Shown here: positions 25,784 through 34,764 of the stretch, one piece after another
How positions within the stretch are numbered: the first letter of the stretch is position 1
How the letters are laid out: each line of letters starts with the position of its first letter
Source: Krasilnikoviella flava
GTDB lineage: Bacteria > Actinomycetota > Actinomycetes > Actinomycetales > Cellulomonadaceae
Reading direction: 5' to 3'
Length of the DNA: 64,000 nucleotides
Assembly: GCF_900167525.1 (NCBI RefSeq)
Contig: NZ_FUZQ01000002.1
Coordinates: 620,001 to 684,000 of the forward strand
Position numbers and translations under genes: made by a program
The notes under the pieces: generated by a model
Told to the model about the DNA's origin: nothing
What the model saw: the letters and a program-made list of their open reading frames with translations, nothing else
Database searches by the model: none

Positions 25784-27694
25784 ATGTCTGTGCGCTCCGA
25801 CCTGCGCAACGTGGCGATCGTCGCCCACGTCGACCACGGCAAGACGACCCTCGTGGACGCCATGCTGCGCCAGGCAGGCGCGTTCTCCGCGCACCAGCAC
25901 GTGGACGACCGCGTGATGGATTCCGGCGACCTGGAGCGCGAGAAGGGCATCACGATCCTCGCCAAGAACACCGCGGTCCGGTACGCCGGCCCGTCGGCGG
26001 CGGAGTCCGGTGAGCCCGACGGCATCACCATCAATGTCATCGACACCCCGGGCCACGCCGACTTCGGTGGCGAGGTCGAGCGCGGCCTGTCGATGGTGGA
26101 CGGCGTCGTGCTGCTCGTCGACGCGTCCGAGGGGCCGCTGCCCCAGACGCGCTTCGTGCTGCGCAAGGCGCTGGCCGCGAAGCTGCCCGTGATCGTCGTC
26201 GTGAACAAGGTCGACCGTCCCGACGCCCGGATCACCGAGGTCGTGGGGGAGACCACCGACCTGCTGCTCGGCCTCGCGAGCGACCTGTCCGACGAGGTGC
26301 CCGACCTCGACCTGGACGCCATCCTCGACGTGCCGGTCGTGTACGCCTCGGCCAAGGCCGGCCGGGCGTCGATCGACCAGCCCGCCGACGGGGCGCTGCC
26401 CGCGAACGAGGACCTCGAGCCGCTGTTCGGCACGATCCTCCAGAAGATCCCGGCGCCGACCTACGAGCCGGACATGCCGCTGCAGGCCCACGTCACCAAC
26501 CTCGACGCGTCGCCGTTCCTCGGCCGCCTCGCGCTGCTGCGCATCTTCAACGGGACGCTCCGCAAGGGGCAGACGGTCGCCTGGGCCCGCCACGACGGCA
26601 CGCTGTCCAGCGTCCGGATCACCGAGCTGCTCGAGACGAAGGCCCTCGACCGCGTCCCGACCGAGTCCGCCGGCCCCGGCGAGATCGTCGCGGTCGCGGG
26701 CATCGCGGACATCATGATCGGCGAGACCCTCACGGACGTCGACGACCCGCGCCCGCTGCCGCTCATCACGGTGGACGACCCGGCGATCTCGATGACCGTC
26801 GGCATCAACACCTCGCCGCTGGCCGGCAAGGGCGGCAAGGGCCACAAGGTCACCGCGCGCCAGGTCAAGGACCGCCTCGACGCGGAGCTCATCGGCAACG
26901 TGTCGCTCAAGGTGCTCCCGACCGAGCGCCCGGACGCGTGGGAGGTGCAGGGCCGTGGCGAGCTGGCCCTCGCGATCCTCGTCGAGCAGATGCGCCGCGA
27001 GGGCTTCGAGCTCACGGTCGGCAAGCCGCAGGTCGTCACCAAGCAGGTCGACGGCAAGCGCCACGAGCCGATGGAGCGCATGACCATCGACGTGCCGGAG
27101 GAGTACCTCGGCGCCGTCACGCAGCTCCTCGCCCAGCGCAAGGGCCGCATGGAGACGATGAGCAACCACGGCACCGGCTGGGTGCGCATGGAGTTCATGG
27201 TCCCGGCGCGCGGGCTCATCGGCTTCCGCACGCGCTTCCTCACGGACACGCGCGGCACGGGGATCGCGGCGTCCATCTCCGAGGGGTACGAGCCGTGGCA
27301 CGGCCCCATCGAGACCCGCATCAACGGTTCGCTCGTCGCGGACCGTGCCGGTGTCGTGACACCGTTCGCGATGATCAACCTGCAGGAGCGCGGCACCTTC
27401 TTCGTCGACCCCACGCAGGAGGTCTACGAGGGCATGATCGTCGGCGAGAACGCGCGCAACGAGGACATGGACGTCAACATCACCAAGGAGAAGAAGCTGA
27501 CGAACATGCGTGCCGCCTCGAGCGACACGTTCGAGAACCTCACGCCGCCGAAGCACCTGACGCTCGAGGAGTCCCTCGAGTTCGCGCGCGAGGACGAGTG
27601 CGTCGAGGTGACGCCGCAGGTCGTGCGGATCCGCAAGGTCGAGCTCGACGCCACGTCGCGCGCCCGGACGGTGGCGCGGGCCAAGCGCGGCTGA
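25784..27694 (+). CDS. typA: Translational GTPase TypA/BipA
   Basis: 636 residues, slightly longer than E. coli BipA (607). The GTPase motifs are A-H-V-D-H-G-K-T-T-L (G1), D-x-x-x-E-R-E-K-G-I-T-I (G2 region), D-T-P-G-H-A-D-F (G3), N-K-V-D-R (G4) and S-A-K (G5). EF-G-like domains and the BipA-specific C-terminal domain follow, with G-R-G-E-L, M-E-R-M-T-I-D-V-P and G-x-E-N-A-R-N-E-D. It is a ribosome-associated GTPase involved in stress adaptation and ribosome assembly. mshB starts 12 bp downstream. Confidence 0.96.
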   Translation: MSVRSDLRNVAIVAHVDHGKTTLVDAMLRQAGAFSAHQHVDDRVMDSGDLEREKGITILAKNTAVRYAGPSAAESGEPDGITINVIDTPGHADFGGEVERGLSMVDGVVLLVDASEGPLPQTRFVLRKALAAKLPVIVVVNKVDRPDARITEVVGETTDLLLGLASDLSDEVPDLDLDAILDVPVVYASAKAGRASIDQPADGALPANEDLEPLFGTILQKIPAPTYEPDMPLQAHVTNLDASPFLGRLALLRIFNGTLRKGQTVAWARHDGTLSSVRITELLETKALDRVPTESAGPGEIVAVAGIADIMIGETLTDVDDPRPLPLITVDDPAISMTVGINTSPLAGKGGKGHKVTARQVKDRLDAELIGNVSLKVLPTERPDAWEVQGRGELALAILVEQMRREGFELTVGKPQVVTKQVDGKRHEPMERMTIDVPEEYLGAVTQLLAQRKGRMETMSNHGTGWVRMEFMVPARGLIGFRTRFLTDTRGTGIAASISEGYEPWHGPIETRINGSLVADRAGVVTPFAMINLQERGTFFVDPTQEVYEGMIVGENARNEDMDVNITKEKKLTNMRAASSDTFENLTPPKHLTLEESLEFAREDECVEVTPQVVRIRKVELDATSRARTVARAKRG

Positions 27695-27706
27695 GGTCGC
27701 CGGACC

Positions 27707-28732
27707 GTGACCCGACCCGCGTCGCCGGGGCTCGCCGACGGGTTGCTCGCGGTGCACGCGCACCCGGACGACGAGACGCTCGCGACGGGTGCGCTGCTCG
27801 CCTCGAGGGCGGCCGCCGGGCGGCCGGTCACCGTGGTGACCTGCACGCGCGGCGAGCGCGGCGAGGTCATCGACACGCCGTCGCACCCCACGGGGCTCGC
27901 ACGCCTCGAGGGCGACGGCCCCGCGCTCGCCGCGCACCGCGAGACGGAGCTGGCGGCGGCCGTGGCGGCGCTCGGCGGCTCCCCGGGCGTCGTCGGTCAC
28001 GCCTTCCTCGACACGGTCGGCGTGCCGGGCGCGGACACAGGGCCGCGGTTCGAGGACTCCGGGATGGCGTGGGTCGCGCCGGGGATCGCCGGTCCGGCGG
28101 ACGACGCCCCGACGACGGCGTTCGCGCGCGTCCCGCTCGAGGACGCCGCGGCGCGCCTGGCGGCGCTGGTGCGCACCCTGCGCCCCGCCGTCGTCGCGAC
28201 CTACGAGGAGCGGGGCGGGTACGGGCACCCGGACCACGTGCGCGTGCACGGCGTCGTGGTGCGGGCCCTGAGCCTCGCCGCGGACCCCGGCGCACCGCTG
28301 CCGGGCGAGCCCTGGGGCGGGGCCGAGCTCTGGCAGGCGGTGGCGCCCTCGGCCGCGCTGCGCGCCGGCCGCCGCGCGCTGGCCGCCGCACCCGAGGCTG
28401 CGGCCCTCGCCGCCCGCGCCGGGCTGACGTTCCCGGACGCGGACGAGCCGCTTCCCCCGCTCGCGACGCACGACGCCGCGCTGGCCGGCGACGACCCGGC
28501 CGACGTCGCCGTCCGGACGGTCGACGTCGCGCCGGTGCTCGACCGGGTGCTCGCCGCGATGGGGGCGCACGCCACCCAGGTGCAGCACGCGACCCGGGCG
28601 TCGGCGGCGTCCGGGGGCGAGGAGCTGCTCGGCTGGTACGCCCTGAGCAACGAGGTGCTCGCCCCCGTCCTGGCGCGCGAGCACTATCTCGTGTCACGGC
28701 CCGTCGTGCCCCGCCCCGAGGCGCGCCGGTAG
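27707..28732 (+). CDS. mshB: N-acetyl-GlcN-Ins deacetylase MshB (PIG-L family)
   Basis: 341 residues. The zinc-binding A-H-P-D-D-E is at residues 18-23, and the second motif G-G-Y-G-H-P-D-H-V-R-V-H is near residue 165. This is the signature of MshB, which deacetylates 1-D-myo-inosityl-2-acetamido-2-deoxyglucopyranoside in mycothiol synthesis. Mycothiol S-conjugate amidase is a close paralogue with the same motifs; the length and the L-L-A-V-H-A-H-P-D-D-E-T-L-A-T-G opening favour MshB. The GTG start lies 12 bp after typA. The stop TAG is the first half of the -10 of the following gene. Confidence 0.88.
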   Translation: MTRPASPGLADGLLAVHAHPDDETLATGALLASRAAAGRPVTVVTCTRGERGEVIDTPSHPTGLARLEGDGPALAAHRETELAAAVAALGGSPGVVGHAFLDTVGVPGADTGPRFEDSGMAWVAPGIAGPADDAPTTAFARVPLEDAAARLAALVRTLRPAVVATYEERGGYGHPDHVRVHGVVVRALSLAADPGAPLPGEPWGGAELWQAVAPSAALRAGRRALAAAPEAAALAARAGLTFPDADEPLPPLATHDAALAGDDPADVAVRTVDVAPVLDRVLAAMGAHATQVQHATRASAASGGEELLGWYALSNEVLAPVLAREHYLVSRPVVPRPEARR

Positions 28733-28735
28733 GCT
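28730..28735 (+). promoter_or_regulatory. Leaderless -10 built on the mshB stop codon (TAGGCT)
   Basis: TAGGCT starts with the TAG stop of mshB and is followed by 7 nt and ATG 28743. It gives the downstream membrane-protein gene its own leaderless transcript in spite of the tight spacing. Confidence 0.5.
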
Positions 28736-28742
28736 CGCCGCG

Positions 28743-29162
28743 ATGACCATGCCCGAGCACGCGACCTCCTCCTCGGCCCCCACCGCCCCGGCCGGTGGCG
28801 GCCGGTGGTGGCGCTCCGCCGTGCGCACGGTGCTCGCCGTCGCGCTCGGGGCCGTCGTCGGCGTCCTCGGCACGGTCGCGCACCGCACGCAGTGGCAGGA
28901 CCTTCCGGTCGGCATCGTCCTGGCGCTCGCGATCACGCTGTCCACGGCGGTGCTCTGCCGCGCGTGGTCGGGCATGGGCCCGCTGCTGGCGGCCGGTGCC
29001 GGGTGGGTGGTGGCGGTGCAGGTGCTGGCCGTCGCGGGCCCGGGCGGGGACGTGCTGGTGCCCGCGCAGCCCGTGGGCCTGGTGTGGACCTACGGCGGCC
29101 TCGCGATGTTCCTGGTCGCGGCGTTCCTGCCCCGGTCGTGGTTCAGCGACCGGCCGCGCTGA
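28743..29162 (+). CDS. DUF6113-like membrane protein
   Basis: 139 residues with a polar N-terminus of about 25 residues and four hydrophobic helices (about 28-45, 56-73, 78-97 and 115-130). It resembles small actinobacterial membrane proteins (DUF6113) that I recall being found next to mshB. The conserved position suggests a link to mycothiol metabolism or transport, but no catalytic motif is visible. Confidence 0.65.
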   Translation: MTMPEHATSSSAPTAPAGGGRWWRSAVRTVLAVALGAVVGVLGTVAHRTQWQDLPVGIVLALAITLSTAVLCRAWSGMGPLLAAGAGWVVAVQVLAVAGPGGDVLVPAQPVGLVWTYGGLAMFLVAAFLPRSWFSDRPR

Positions 29163-29293
29163 GGGCGCTCCCGGCGGGCGTCTGTGAGCGTCCCGTGCCC
29201 GCTGCCGGGCCCTGCGTGACGAACCTGTGCGAACCGCCGTCCGATATGGCGCTTTCACCCGGACTTGCGCGGAGCCGGCCGGTGCCGCCCGAG

Positions 29294-29299
29294 TAGGAT
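29294..29299 (+). promoter_or_regulatory. Possible -10 element of the VanW-like gene (TAGGAT)
   Basis: TAGGAT lies 79 nt before the ATG at 29378 in a 215-bp intergenic gap. A TTGCGC at 29265-29270 is too far (23 bp) to be a normal -35. The rest of the gap shows nothing else of note. Confidence 0.4.
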
Positions 29300-29377
29300 C
29301 CCCCAGGCGGGTCCGCCCCGCGTCACCTGTCCTTCCGGGGCGTCGTCCCCGCACCCACCACCCCTGACGGAGCATGC

Positions 29378-31528
29378 ATGGGTCACCCGACCGAGCGCGA
29401 TCCGGACCCCACCGGGTCCGCCGCCGAGCCCGCGCGCCCCGAGGCCGACGCGACGGCCGGGCCGGACACCGCCGAGCAGGTGACCGCCGACGCGACCGCC
29501 GGAGCGAGCGCGCAGCAGCCGTCGGCCGAGCCTGCGGACCCGGCCGACGAGCCGGACGTGCCCTACGAGCCGCGGGTGCGGCTGTACGAGCAGCGCGTCA
29601 TCGCCACGGTGCCGGCGCCGTCGTCGGGGCCGGCGACGCAGGCGCTGCCCGCCGTGGTGGCGTCGGCGCCCAACGGTGCGCCCTTCGGCGCGCCCGGCGA
29701 GGCGCCCCTCGTCGATCCCGTCGTGCCGCCGCCCGCGGAGCCTGGCTCGCCGCTGGACGGGCTGGCCGGGGACGGCGCTCCCAGCCGCGCGCCGAAGGTC
29801 GCGCTGTGGGCCGGCGTCGGGCTCGTCGTCGTCGCGGGCCTGTACGCGGGCGCGCAGTGGGCCGTCGCGGGCACGGTGCCGAAGGGCACGAGCGTCGCGG
29901 GCGTCGAGATCGGCGGGATGGACGCCGGGCCCGCCGTCGCGGCGCTCGACGACGGTCTGGGGCCGCGCGCGACCGAGCCGGTCGCCGTGCAGGCGGGCGA
30001 GGCCTCCAGCACGATCGACCCGGCCGAGGCCGGACTGTCGTTCGACGCGCAGGCGACGGTCGACGGGCTGACCGGGTTCTCCCTGAACCCGGCGCACCTG
30101 TGGGAGCACCTGGTGGGTGGCGACGAGGTGCCGCCCGTCGTCGACGTCTCGCGCCCGACCCTCACGGAGGCGGTCTCCGGCCTGGAGGAGTCGCTCCAGG
30201 TCGAGCCGGTGGACGGCACGGTCGGGTTCAAGGGCGGCAAGGCCGTGGCCACCGAGGCCGTCGAGGGCTCCAGCGTGCTGGTGGACGACGCGGTGGACAC
30301 CGTGGCGGCGGCCTGGCTCGTCACCACGGGCCCGGTCGACCTGCCGACCGAGGTCGTGGAGCCGGCGGTCACGCAGGCGGAGACCGACGCCGCGCTGGAG
30401 CAGGCCGAGCAGGTGGTGAGCGCCCCCGTCACGGTGGACGTCGGCGAGCAGTCCGCGGAGCTGACGCCGAGGGCCCTCGCCAAGGCGACGTCCTTCAAGA
30501 ACGCCGACGGCGAGCTCAAGGTGCGGTTCGACGGCGAGAAGCTGGTCTCCGACGTGGTGGACGACACCGACGACCTCCTCACCGAGCCGGACGACGCGCA
30601 CTTCGTCTTCTCCGGCGGCAAGCCGGTCGTGGAGGGTGGGGAGCAGGGCACGACCCTCGACCCGGACGACACGGCGGCGGCGGTCGGCGACGCCGCGCTC
30701 TCCGCGGACGACCGTTCGACAGAGCTGAAGCTGGTCGAGCGCGAGCCGGAGCGCACCAAGGAGGCCCTCGAGGACATGGGGGTCAAGGAGGTCGTCTCGG
30801 AGTTCTCGACCCCGCTGACGAGCGAGCCGATCCGCACCAGGAACCTCGAGCGCGGCGCGCAGCTCGTCACCGGCACCCTCGTGGCGCCGGGGGAGACGTT
30901 CTCGCTGCTCGACACCCTGTCGCCGATCGACGAGTCGAACGGCTTCGTCGCGGCGGGGGTCGTGAGCAACGGCGTGCACACGGACGCCGTGGGTGGCGGC
31001 CTGTCGCAGATGGCCACCACCACGTACAACGCCGGGTACTTCGCCGGGTTCGACGACGCCGGGCACCAGCCGCACAGCTACTGGTTCGACCGGTACCCGG
31101 CGGGGCGCGAGGCGACCATCTACGTGGGCGCCATCGACATGAAGTTCACCAACGACACCCCGTACGGCGCCGTGCTGCAGTCGTGGGTCTCGGGCGGGCG
31201 GCTGCACGTCCAGGTCTGGTCGACCGACTACTACGACGTCGAGACGCGTGCCGGCGACAAGCAGAACGTGGTCCCGGCCACGGCGGTGCACAAGACGGGG
31301 GGCGACTGCGTGGCGTACCCCGGCGGCAGCGACGGGTTCACGATCACCAACTACCGCCAGGTCTCCCACGACGGCAAGCAGGTCAAGGACGAGTCGAAGA
31401 CCTGGACCTACAAGCCGGACAACCCCGTCGTGTGCGACCAGCCGAAGGCCGACCGCGACGACGAACGCCAGCCCAAGGACGCCGGCGACGACGACGCCGG
31501 CGACGACGGGAAGGCCAAGGAGGACTGA
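29378..31528 (+). CDS. VanW-family cell-wall protein with PG-binding-4-like repeats
   Basis: 716 residues. A long disordered cytoplasmic N-terminus (Ala/Pro/Glu-rich, 1-140) is followed by one membrane helix at about 143-167. The extracytoplasmic part has two repeat-like blocks (each opening P-x-G-T-x-V-x-G-V near 168-180 and again after 300) that match the putative peptidoglycan-binding type. A VanW domain at about 480-640 carries F-S-T-P-L, N-L, G-E-T-F-S-L, G-G-G-L-S-Q-M-A-T-T-x-Y-N-A and H-S-Y-W-F-D-R-Y-P-A-G-R-E-A-T. The C-terminus is an acidic Asp/Lys-rich tail. It is probably anchored in the envelope and acts on or binds peptidoglycan. Its stop overlaps the next start (TGATG). Confidence 0.85.
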   Translation: MGHPTERDPDPTGSAAEPARPEADATAGPDTAEQVTADATAGASAQQPSAEPADPADEPDVPYEPRVRLYEQRVIATVPAPSSGPATQALPAVVASAPNGAPFGAPGEAPLVDPVVPPPAEPGSPLDGLAGDGAPSRAPKVALWAGVGLVVVAGLYAGAQWAVAGTVPKGTSVAGVEIGGMDAGPAVAALDDGLGPRATEPVAVQAGEASSTIDPAEAGLSFDAQATVDGLTGFSLNPAHLWEHLVGGDEVPPVVDVSRPTLTEAVSGLEESLQVEPVDGTVGFKGGKAVATEAVEGSSVLVDDAVDTVAAAWLVTTGPVDLPTEVVEPAVTQAETDAALEQAEQVVSAPVTVDVGEQSAELTPRALAKATSFKNADGELKVRFDGEKLVSDVVDDTDDLLTEPDDAHFVFSGGKPVVEGGEQGTTLDPDDTAAAVGDAALSADDRSTELKLVEREPERTKEALEDMGVKEVVSEFSTPLTSEPIRTRNLERGAQLVTGTLVAPGETFSLLDTLSPIDESNGFVAAGVVSNGVHTDAVGGGLSQMATTTYNAGYFAGFDDAGHQPHSYWFDRYPAGREATIYVGAIDMKFTNDTPYGAVLQSWVSGGRLHVQVWSTDYYDVETRAGDKQNVVPATAVHKTGGDCVAYPGGSDGFTITNYRQVSHDGKQVKDESKTWTYKPDNPVVCDQPKADRDDERQPKDAGDDDAGDDGKAKED

Positions 31529-32430
31529 TGCTCGGACGCTCGGAACGCGAGTCCCCGGCGCACGCCGCGCAGGCGGCCCACGACGCGGGGTGGTCGGGCG
31601 TCGCCGCCAGTTCGGCGGTGGCCACGGCCGTGGCGGACGAGTCGACCGAGCTGCTGGACCTCGGCACGACGTCGGACACGCTCGCCACCGTCGCGACGAT
31701 CGACGACCTCGCGGCGGTGGTGCACCTGGGTCACCCGGAGCAGCCGTCACCGGCGCTCGAGGAGGCGCTGCTCGCCGGCGATCCGTCGCTCATCGTCACC
31801 GCGGCCGTCGCCGTCGCGCCGCAGTGGGTGTGGGTGGCCCCGCCGGGCGCCTCGGGCGGCCAGGTGGTCATCGACGAGGCGGGCATGCGGGACTGCCAGG
31901 ACCTGCTGCGCGGCATGGGCGTGAGCCCTCGGCTCGTCCCGACGCGGACGTCGGTCGACGAGCGCGTCGCGCTGGCGGGCCAGGCGGGCTCGATCGTGGT
32001 CGAGCGGTCCCGGGTGCCCGCCGGGTGGGTCGAGGTCCCCGGCAGCGGGCGCCTCGCCGGCCGGCTGCCGGTCTGGTACGGGCTGTTGGAGGCACGCGCC
32101 GCCTGGCCGCGGTTCGACGCGCCCGCGCAGGTGTGGCTCGCCGTCGGGCCGTCGGACGACCACCGTGGGTCGCTGCAGCACACGCTGGCCGTGCTCTCGG
32201 CGGCGGGCGTGGACCTGCAGCACCTGCGCAGCCACCCGTCCGCCGGTGGGCCGCACGTGTTCTTCACGTCGTTCCGCTGCCCGTCGGTCGACGTGCTGGA
32301 CGGGCTCGTGGCCGAGCTCGACGGGCGCGGCGTCGCGCACCGCACGCTCGCGGTGCTGCCCGGCGCCGGCTTCGTGCCGGGCCCCGTGCCGCTGGCGCCG
32401 CGGTGGGCCGACCGCCCGGCCGGTGCGTGA
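31528..32430 (+). CDS. ACT-domain-like protein preceding pheA
   Basis: 300 residues. The N-terminal two thirds are not recognisable. The C-terminal part, S-L-Q-H-T-L-A-V-L-S-A-A-G-V-D-L-Q-H-L-R-S-H-P and F-F-T-S-F-R-C, follows the beta-alpha-beta pattern of an ACT amino-acid-binding domain as found in prephenate dehydratase. There is no catalytic motif of dehydratase or chorismate mutase. It lies between the VanW gene (overlapping) and pheA (24 bp later), so it may be a regulatory partner in Phe/Tyr synthesis. Confidence 0.6.
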   Translation: MLGRSERESPAHAAQAAHDAGWSGVAASSAVATAVADESTELLDLGTTSDTLATVATIDDLAAVVHLGHPEQPSPALEEALLAGDPSLIVTAAVAVAPQWVWVAPPGASGGQVVIDEAGMRDCQDLLRGMGVSPRLVPTRTSVDERVALAGQAGSIVVERSRVPAGWVEVPGSGRLAGRLPVWYGLLEARAAWPRFDAPAQVWLAVGPSDDHRGSLQHTLAVLSAAGVDLQHLRSHPSAGGPHVFFTSFRCPSVDVLDGLVAELDGRGVAHRTLAVLPGAGFVPGPVPLAPRWADRPAGA

Positions 32431-32454
32431 GGGCGAGGGGATGAGGACGACGGC

Positions 32455-33429
32455 ATGAAGATCGCGTACCTCGGGCCGGAAGGCACGTTCACCCACGAGG
32501 CCGTGCGCCGGTGGGCACGTGACGCCGGCAGCCCTCCCGACGTGGAGCAGGCGCCCCTGGCCACGGTCCGGGACGTGCACGACGCCGTCGCGTCGGGTGC
32601 CGCGGACCGCGGGGTGGTGGCGATCGAGAGCTCCGTCGAGGGCTACGTCGTGCCGTCGCTCGACGCGCTGGTCGGCAGCCCCGACGTCGTGGCGGTCGAC
32701 GAGGTGGTGCTCGACATCTCGTTCGACGCGTTCGTCCGCCCGGGGCACGCCGACGGTGCAGGCGCCGCGGGACTGCGGGAGGCGACGGCCCACCCGCACG
32801 GCCTGGCGCAGTGCACGCGGTTCGTCGCCGAGCGCCACCTGCTGCCCGTGCCGGCGTCGTCGAACGCCGCGGCGTGCCGCGACCTGGCCGACCACCAGGT
32901 CGCCTTCGGGCCCCGGCTGTGCGGCGAGCTGTACGGGCTGGAGACCCTCGCGACCGGGGTGGAGGACTTCACCGGGGCGCGCACCCGGTTCGTCGTGCTG
33001 AGCCGCCGCGACGACGCGGTCGCCGCGTGGGCGCCGGTGCGCACCGCGTCCGCGGGTGCCGGCCGCGACGGGTGGCGCACCATGCTCGCGGTGACCCCGG
33101 TGGTGACAGGGCCGGGCGTGCTGGCGCGCGTCACGGCGGAGTTCGCCGAGCGCGGCGTCAACATGTCGAGCCTCGTGGAGCGGCCGCTGAAGGTGCGCGA
33201 GCGCCAGTACGTCTTCGTCGTGACGCTCGACGGCGCCCCCTGGGAGCCGCAGGTGCGCGACCTGTTCGCCGCGCTGCTCGGCGCGGGGGACTCGCTCAAG
33301 GTGCTCGGCGCGTTCCCCGTGGCGCCCGGCGGGCCCGGCCTGGACGGTGTGCTGCCCGACCACGTGCCGACGGGCAGCGTCCTCGGCCAGGACGACGACG
33401 CGACGCTCGCGCGGGGCCTGCTGTGGTGA
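32455..33429 (+). CDS. pheA: Prephenate dehydratase
   Basis: 324 residues. It opens I-A-Y-L-G-P-E-G-T-F-T-H-E-A, contains E-S-S-V-E-G-Y-V as the substrate-binding loop, and has the catalytic T-R-F in A-R-T-R-F-V-V-L near residue 180. A C-terminal ACT domain (about 205-280, G-V-L-A-R-V-T-A-E-F-A-E-R-G-V-N-M-S-S-L-V-E-R-P) binds phenylalanine for feedback control. It converts prephenate to phenylpyruvate. The next gene, tyrA, starts inside its stop codon (GTGA). Confidence 0.94.
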   Translation: MKIAYLGPEGTFTHEAVRRWARDAGSPPDVEQAPLATVRDVHDAVASGAADRGVVAIESSVEGYVVPSLDALVGSPDVVAVDEVVLDISFDAFVRPGHADGAGAAGLREATAHPHGLAQCTRFVAERHLLPVPASSNAAACRDLADHQVAFGPRLCGELYGLETLATGVEDFTGARTRFVVLSRRDDAVAAWAPVRTASAGAGRDGWRTMLAVTPVVTGPGVLARVTAEFAERGVNMSSLVERPLKVRERQYVFVVTLDGAPWEPQVRDLFAALLGAGDSLKVLGAFPVAPGGPGLDGVLPDHVPTGSVLGQDDDATLARGLLW

Positions 33430-34448
33430 GCCGTGCGACGGACGCGGGGCGGGTCGCCGTCGTCGGCCTGGGTCTGGTCGGCGGCTCGCTCACGCGGCTG
33501 CTGGCCGCCCGCGGCGCGGACGTCGTCGCGACCGACACCCACCCGGGCGCCCGGTCCGACGCCCGCGCCGTCGGGCTGCGCGTCACGGACGACCTGGCCG
33601 CACTGTGCGCCACGGAGCCGGACCTGGTGGTGCTGGCCGTCCCGCTGCGCGCGGTGCGCGCCACGGCCGCCGAGCTCGCGCCGCTGCTGGCCGGCAGTGA
33701 CGCGACCCTGAGCGACGTCGGCTCGGTCAAGGGGCCCGTCCGCGCCGCCGTCGGGGCGGCGGGCCTGGCCGACCGCTACGTGGGGGCCCACCCCATGGCC
33801 GGCACCGAGCACAGCGGCTTCGCCGCGTCCGACGCGGCGCTGCTGGACGGTGCGCCGTGGGCGGTCACCGTGGCCGCGCCGGGCACGGCCGCGCCCGGCG
33901 AGCCGGCGCGGCTGGCGAGGGTGCTGCGGCTGGTCACCGGTCCGTTGGGCGGCACGGCCGCCGTCGTGACCGACGACCGGCACGACGAGGCGGCGGCCCT
34001 GGTCAGCCACGTACCGCACGTGCTGGCCACCCAGCTCCTCAACGCGGTGGCGGGCGCCCCGGTCCGTGACCTGGCCCTCGGCCTCGCGGCGGGCAGCTTC
34101 CGCGACGGCACCCGGGTCGCGCTCACCGACCCCGCCCGCACGGAGGCGATGGTCACGGAGAACGCGGCGTGGGTCGCGCCCGCGCTGCGCAAGGCGGTGC
34201 GCGACCTCGAGGTGGTCATCGGCGCCCTGGAGACCAACGGCTCGCTGCACGACGTCTTCCACGCGGCGGACGAGGTCCGCGAGCTGCGCGCCGGGGCGCG
34301 CGCCCGCTCCGGCGGGCCGGACGAGGACCTGCCGGTCGGCGGCGCCTGGACGGCCGGTCTCGTCGACGACCTCGTCGCGCGCTGCACCGCGGGCGCCGTC
34401 GTCGTGCGCGCCGACGACGACGTGGTCCGGGTCCGCGCGCCGCGCTGA
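33426..34448 (+). CDS. tyrA: Prephenate dehydrogenase
   Basis: 340 residues from GTG 33426. The NAD-binding motif V-V-G-L-G-L-V-G-G-S is near residue 12, followed by S-D-V-G-S-V-K-G-P-V and the catalytic H-P-M-A-G-T-E-H-S-G-F. V-S-H-V-P-H-V-L-A follows in the helical domain. It oxidises prephenate to 4-hydroxyphenylpyruvate for tyrosine synthesis. There is no C-terminal ACT domain, so feedback control may rely on pheA or on the neighbouring ACT-like protein. It is translationally coupled to pheA. Confidence 0.93.
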   Translation: MSRATDAGRVAVVGLGLVGGSLTRLLAARGADVVATDTHPGARSDARAVGLRVTDDLAALCATEPDLVVLAVPLRAVRATAAELAPLLAGSDATLSDVGSVKGPVRAAVGAAGLADRYVGAHPMAGTEHSGFAASDAALLDGAPWAVTVAAPGTAAPGEPARLARVLRLVTGPLGGTAAVVTDDRHDEAAALVSHVPHVLATQLLNAVAGAPVRDLALGLAAGSFRDGTRVALTDPARTEAMVTENAAWVAPALRKAVRDLEVVIGALETNGSLHDVFHAADEVRELRAGARARSGGPDEDLPVGGAWTAGLVDDLVARCTAGAVVVRADDDVVRVRAPR

Positions 34449-34461
34449 GTGGGTAGCCCGC

Positions 34462-34758
34462 TCAGTCCTCGCCGGGCCGCCCCCGCCGCGGGCGCCGCGG
34501 GGGGATCGGCTTGACGGCCTCGACGTCGCCGGCGGCCACGGTGACCTCCGGCAGGCCGGGCGTCCGGTCGGGGCGCACGCGCAGCCCGGCGTCGTCGACG
34601 GCTGTGAGGCTCCCCACGACGTCGGCCCACCGGGCGCCGCTCTCCGCCGCCTCCTCGGCAGACAGCCGCCGCCGCACGACGACGCGCGTGCCCACCGGCA
34701 CACGGAGCCAGGGAGGCGGGGGTACGGCAGGTGGGACGGCTGACGGCGGAGGCACCAC
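34462..34758 (-). CDS. Small protein resembling the N-terminal SH3-like domain of Rv0428c-type acetyltransferases
   Basis: 98 residues. The pattern V-G-T-R-V-V-V-R-R-R-L-S, D-V-V-G-S-L-T-A-V-D-D-A-G-L-R-V-R and A-A-G-D-V-E-A-V-K-P-I-P-P is what I recall from the N-terminal beta-barrel module of actinobacterial GNAT proteins such as Rv0428c, but no acetyltransferase domain follows. Either it acts alone or it is a split remnant. GTG 34758 was chosen because TAGTAT lies 7 nt upstream on the minus strand. The longer frame to 34821 would begin in Arg-rich non-conserved sequence. It is divergent from the ferredoxin gene. Confidence 0.6.
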   Translation of the reverse strand: MVPPPSAVPPAVPPPPWLRVPVGTRVVVRRRLSAEEAAESGARWADVVGSLTAVDDAGLRVRPDRTPGLPEVTVAAGDVEAVKPIPPRRPRRGRPGED

Positions 34759-34764
34759 GTCAGC

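Noticed and set aside
24623-28684. A 1353-codon open frame on the minus strand
   Set aside because: It lies antisense to the BCCT gene, typA and mshB, all with clear motifs. The translation is Arg/Gly/His-rich with no domain, as expected for a shadow frame in GC-rich DNA.
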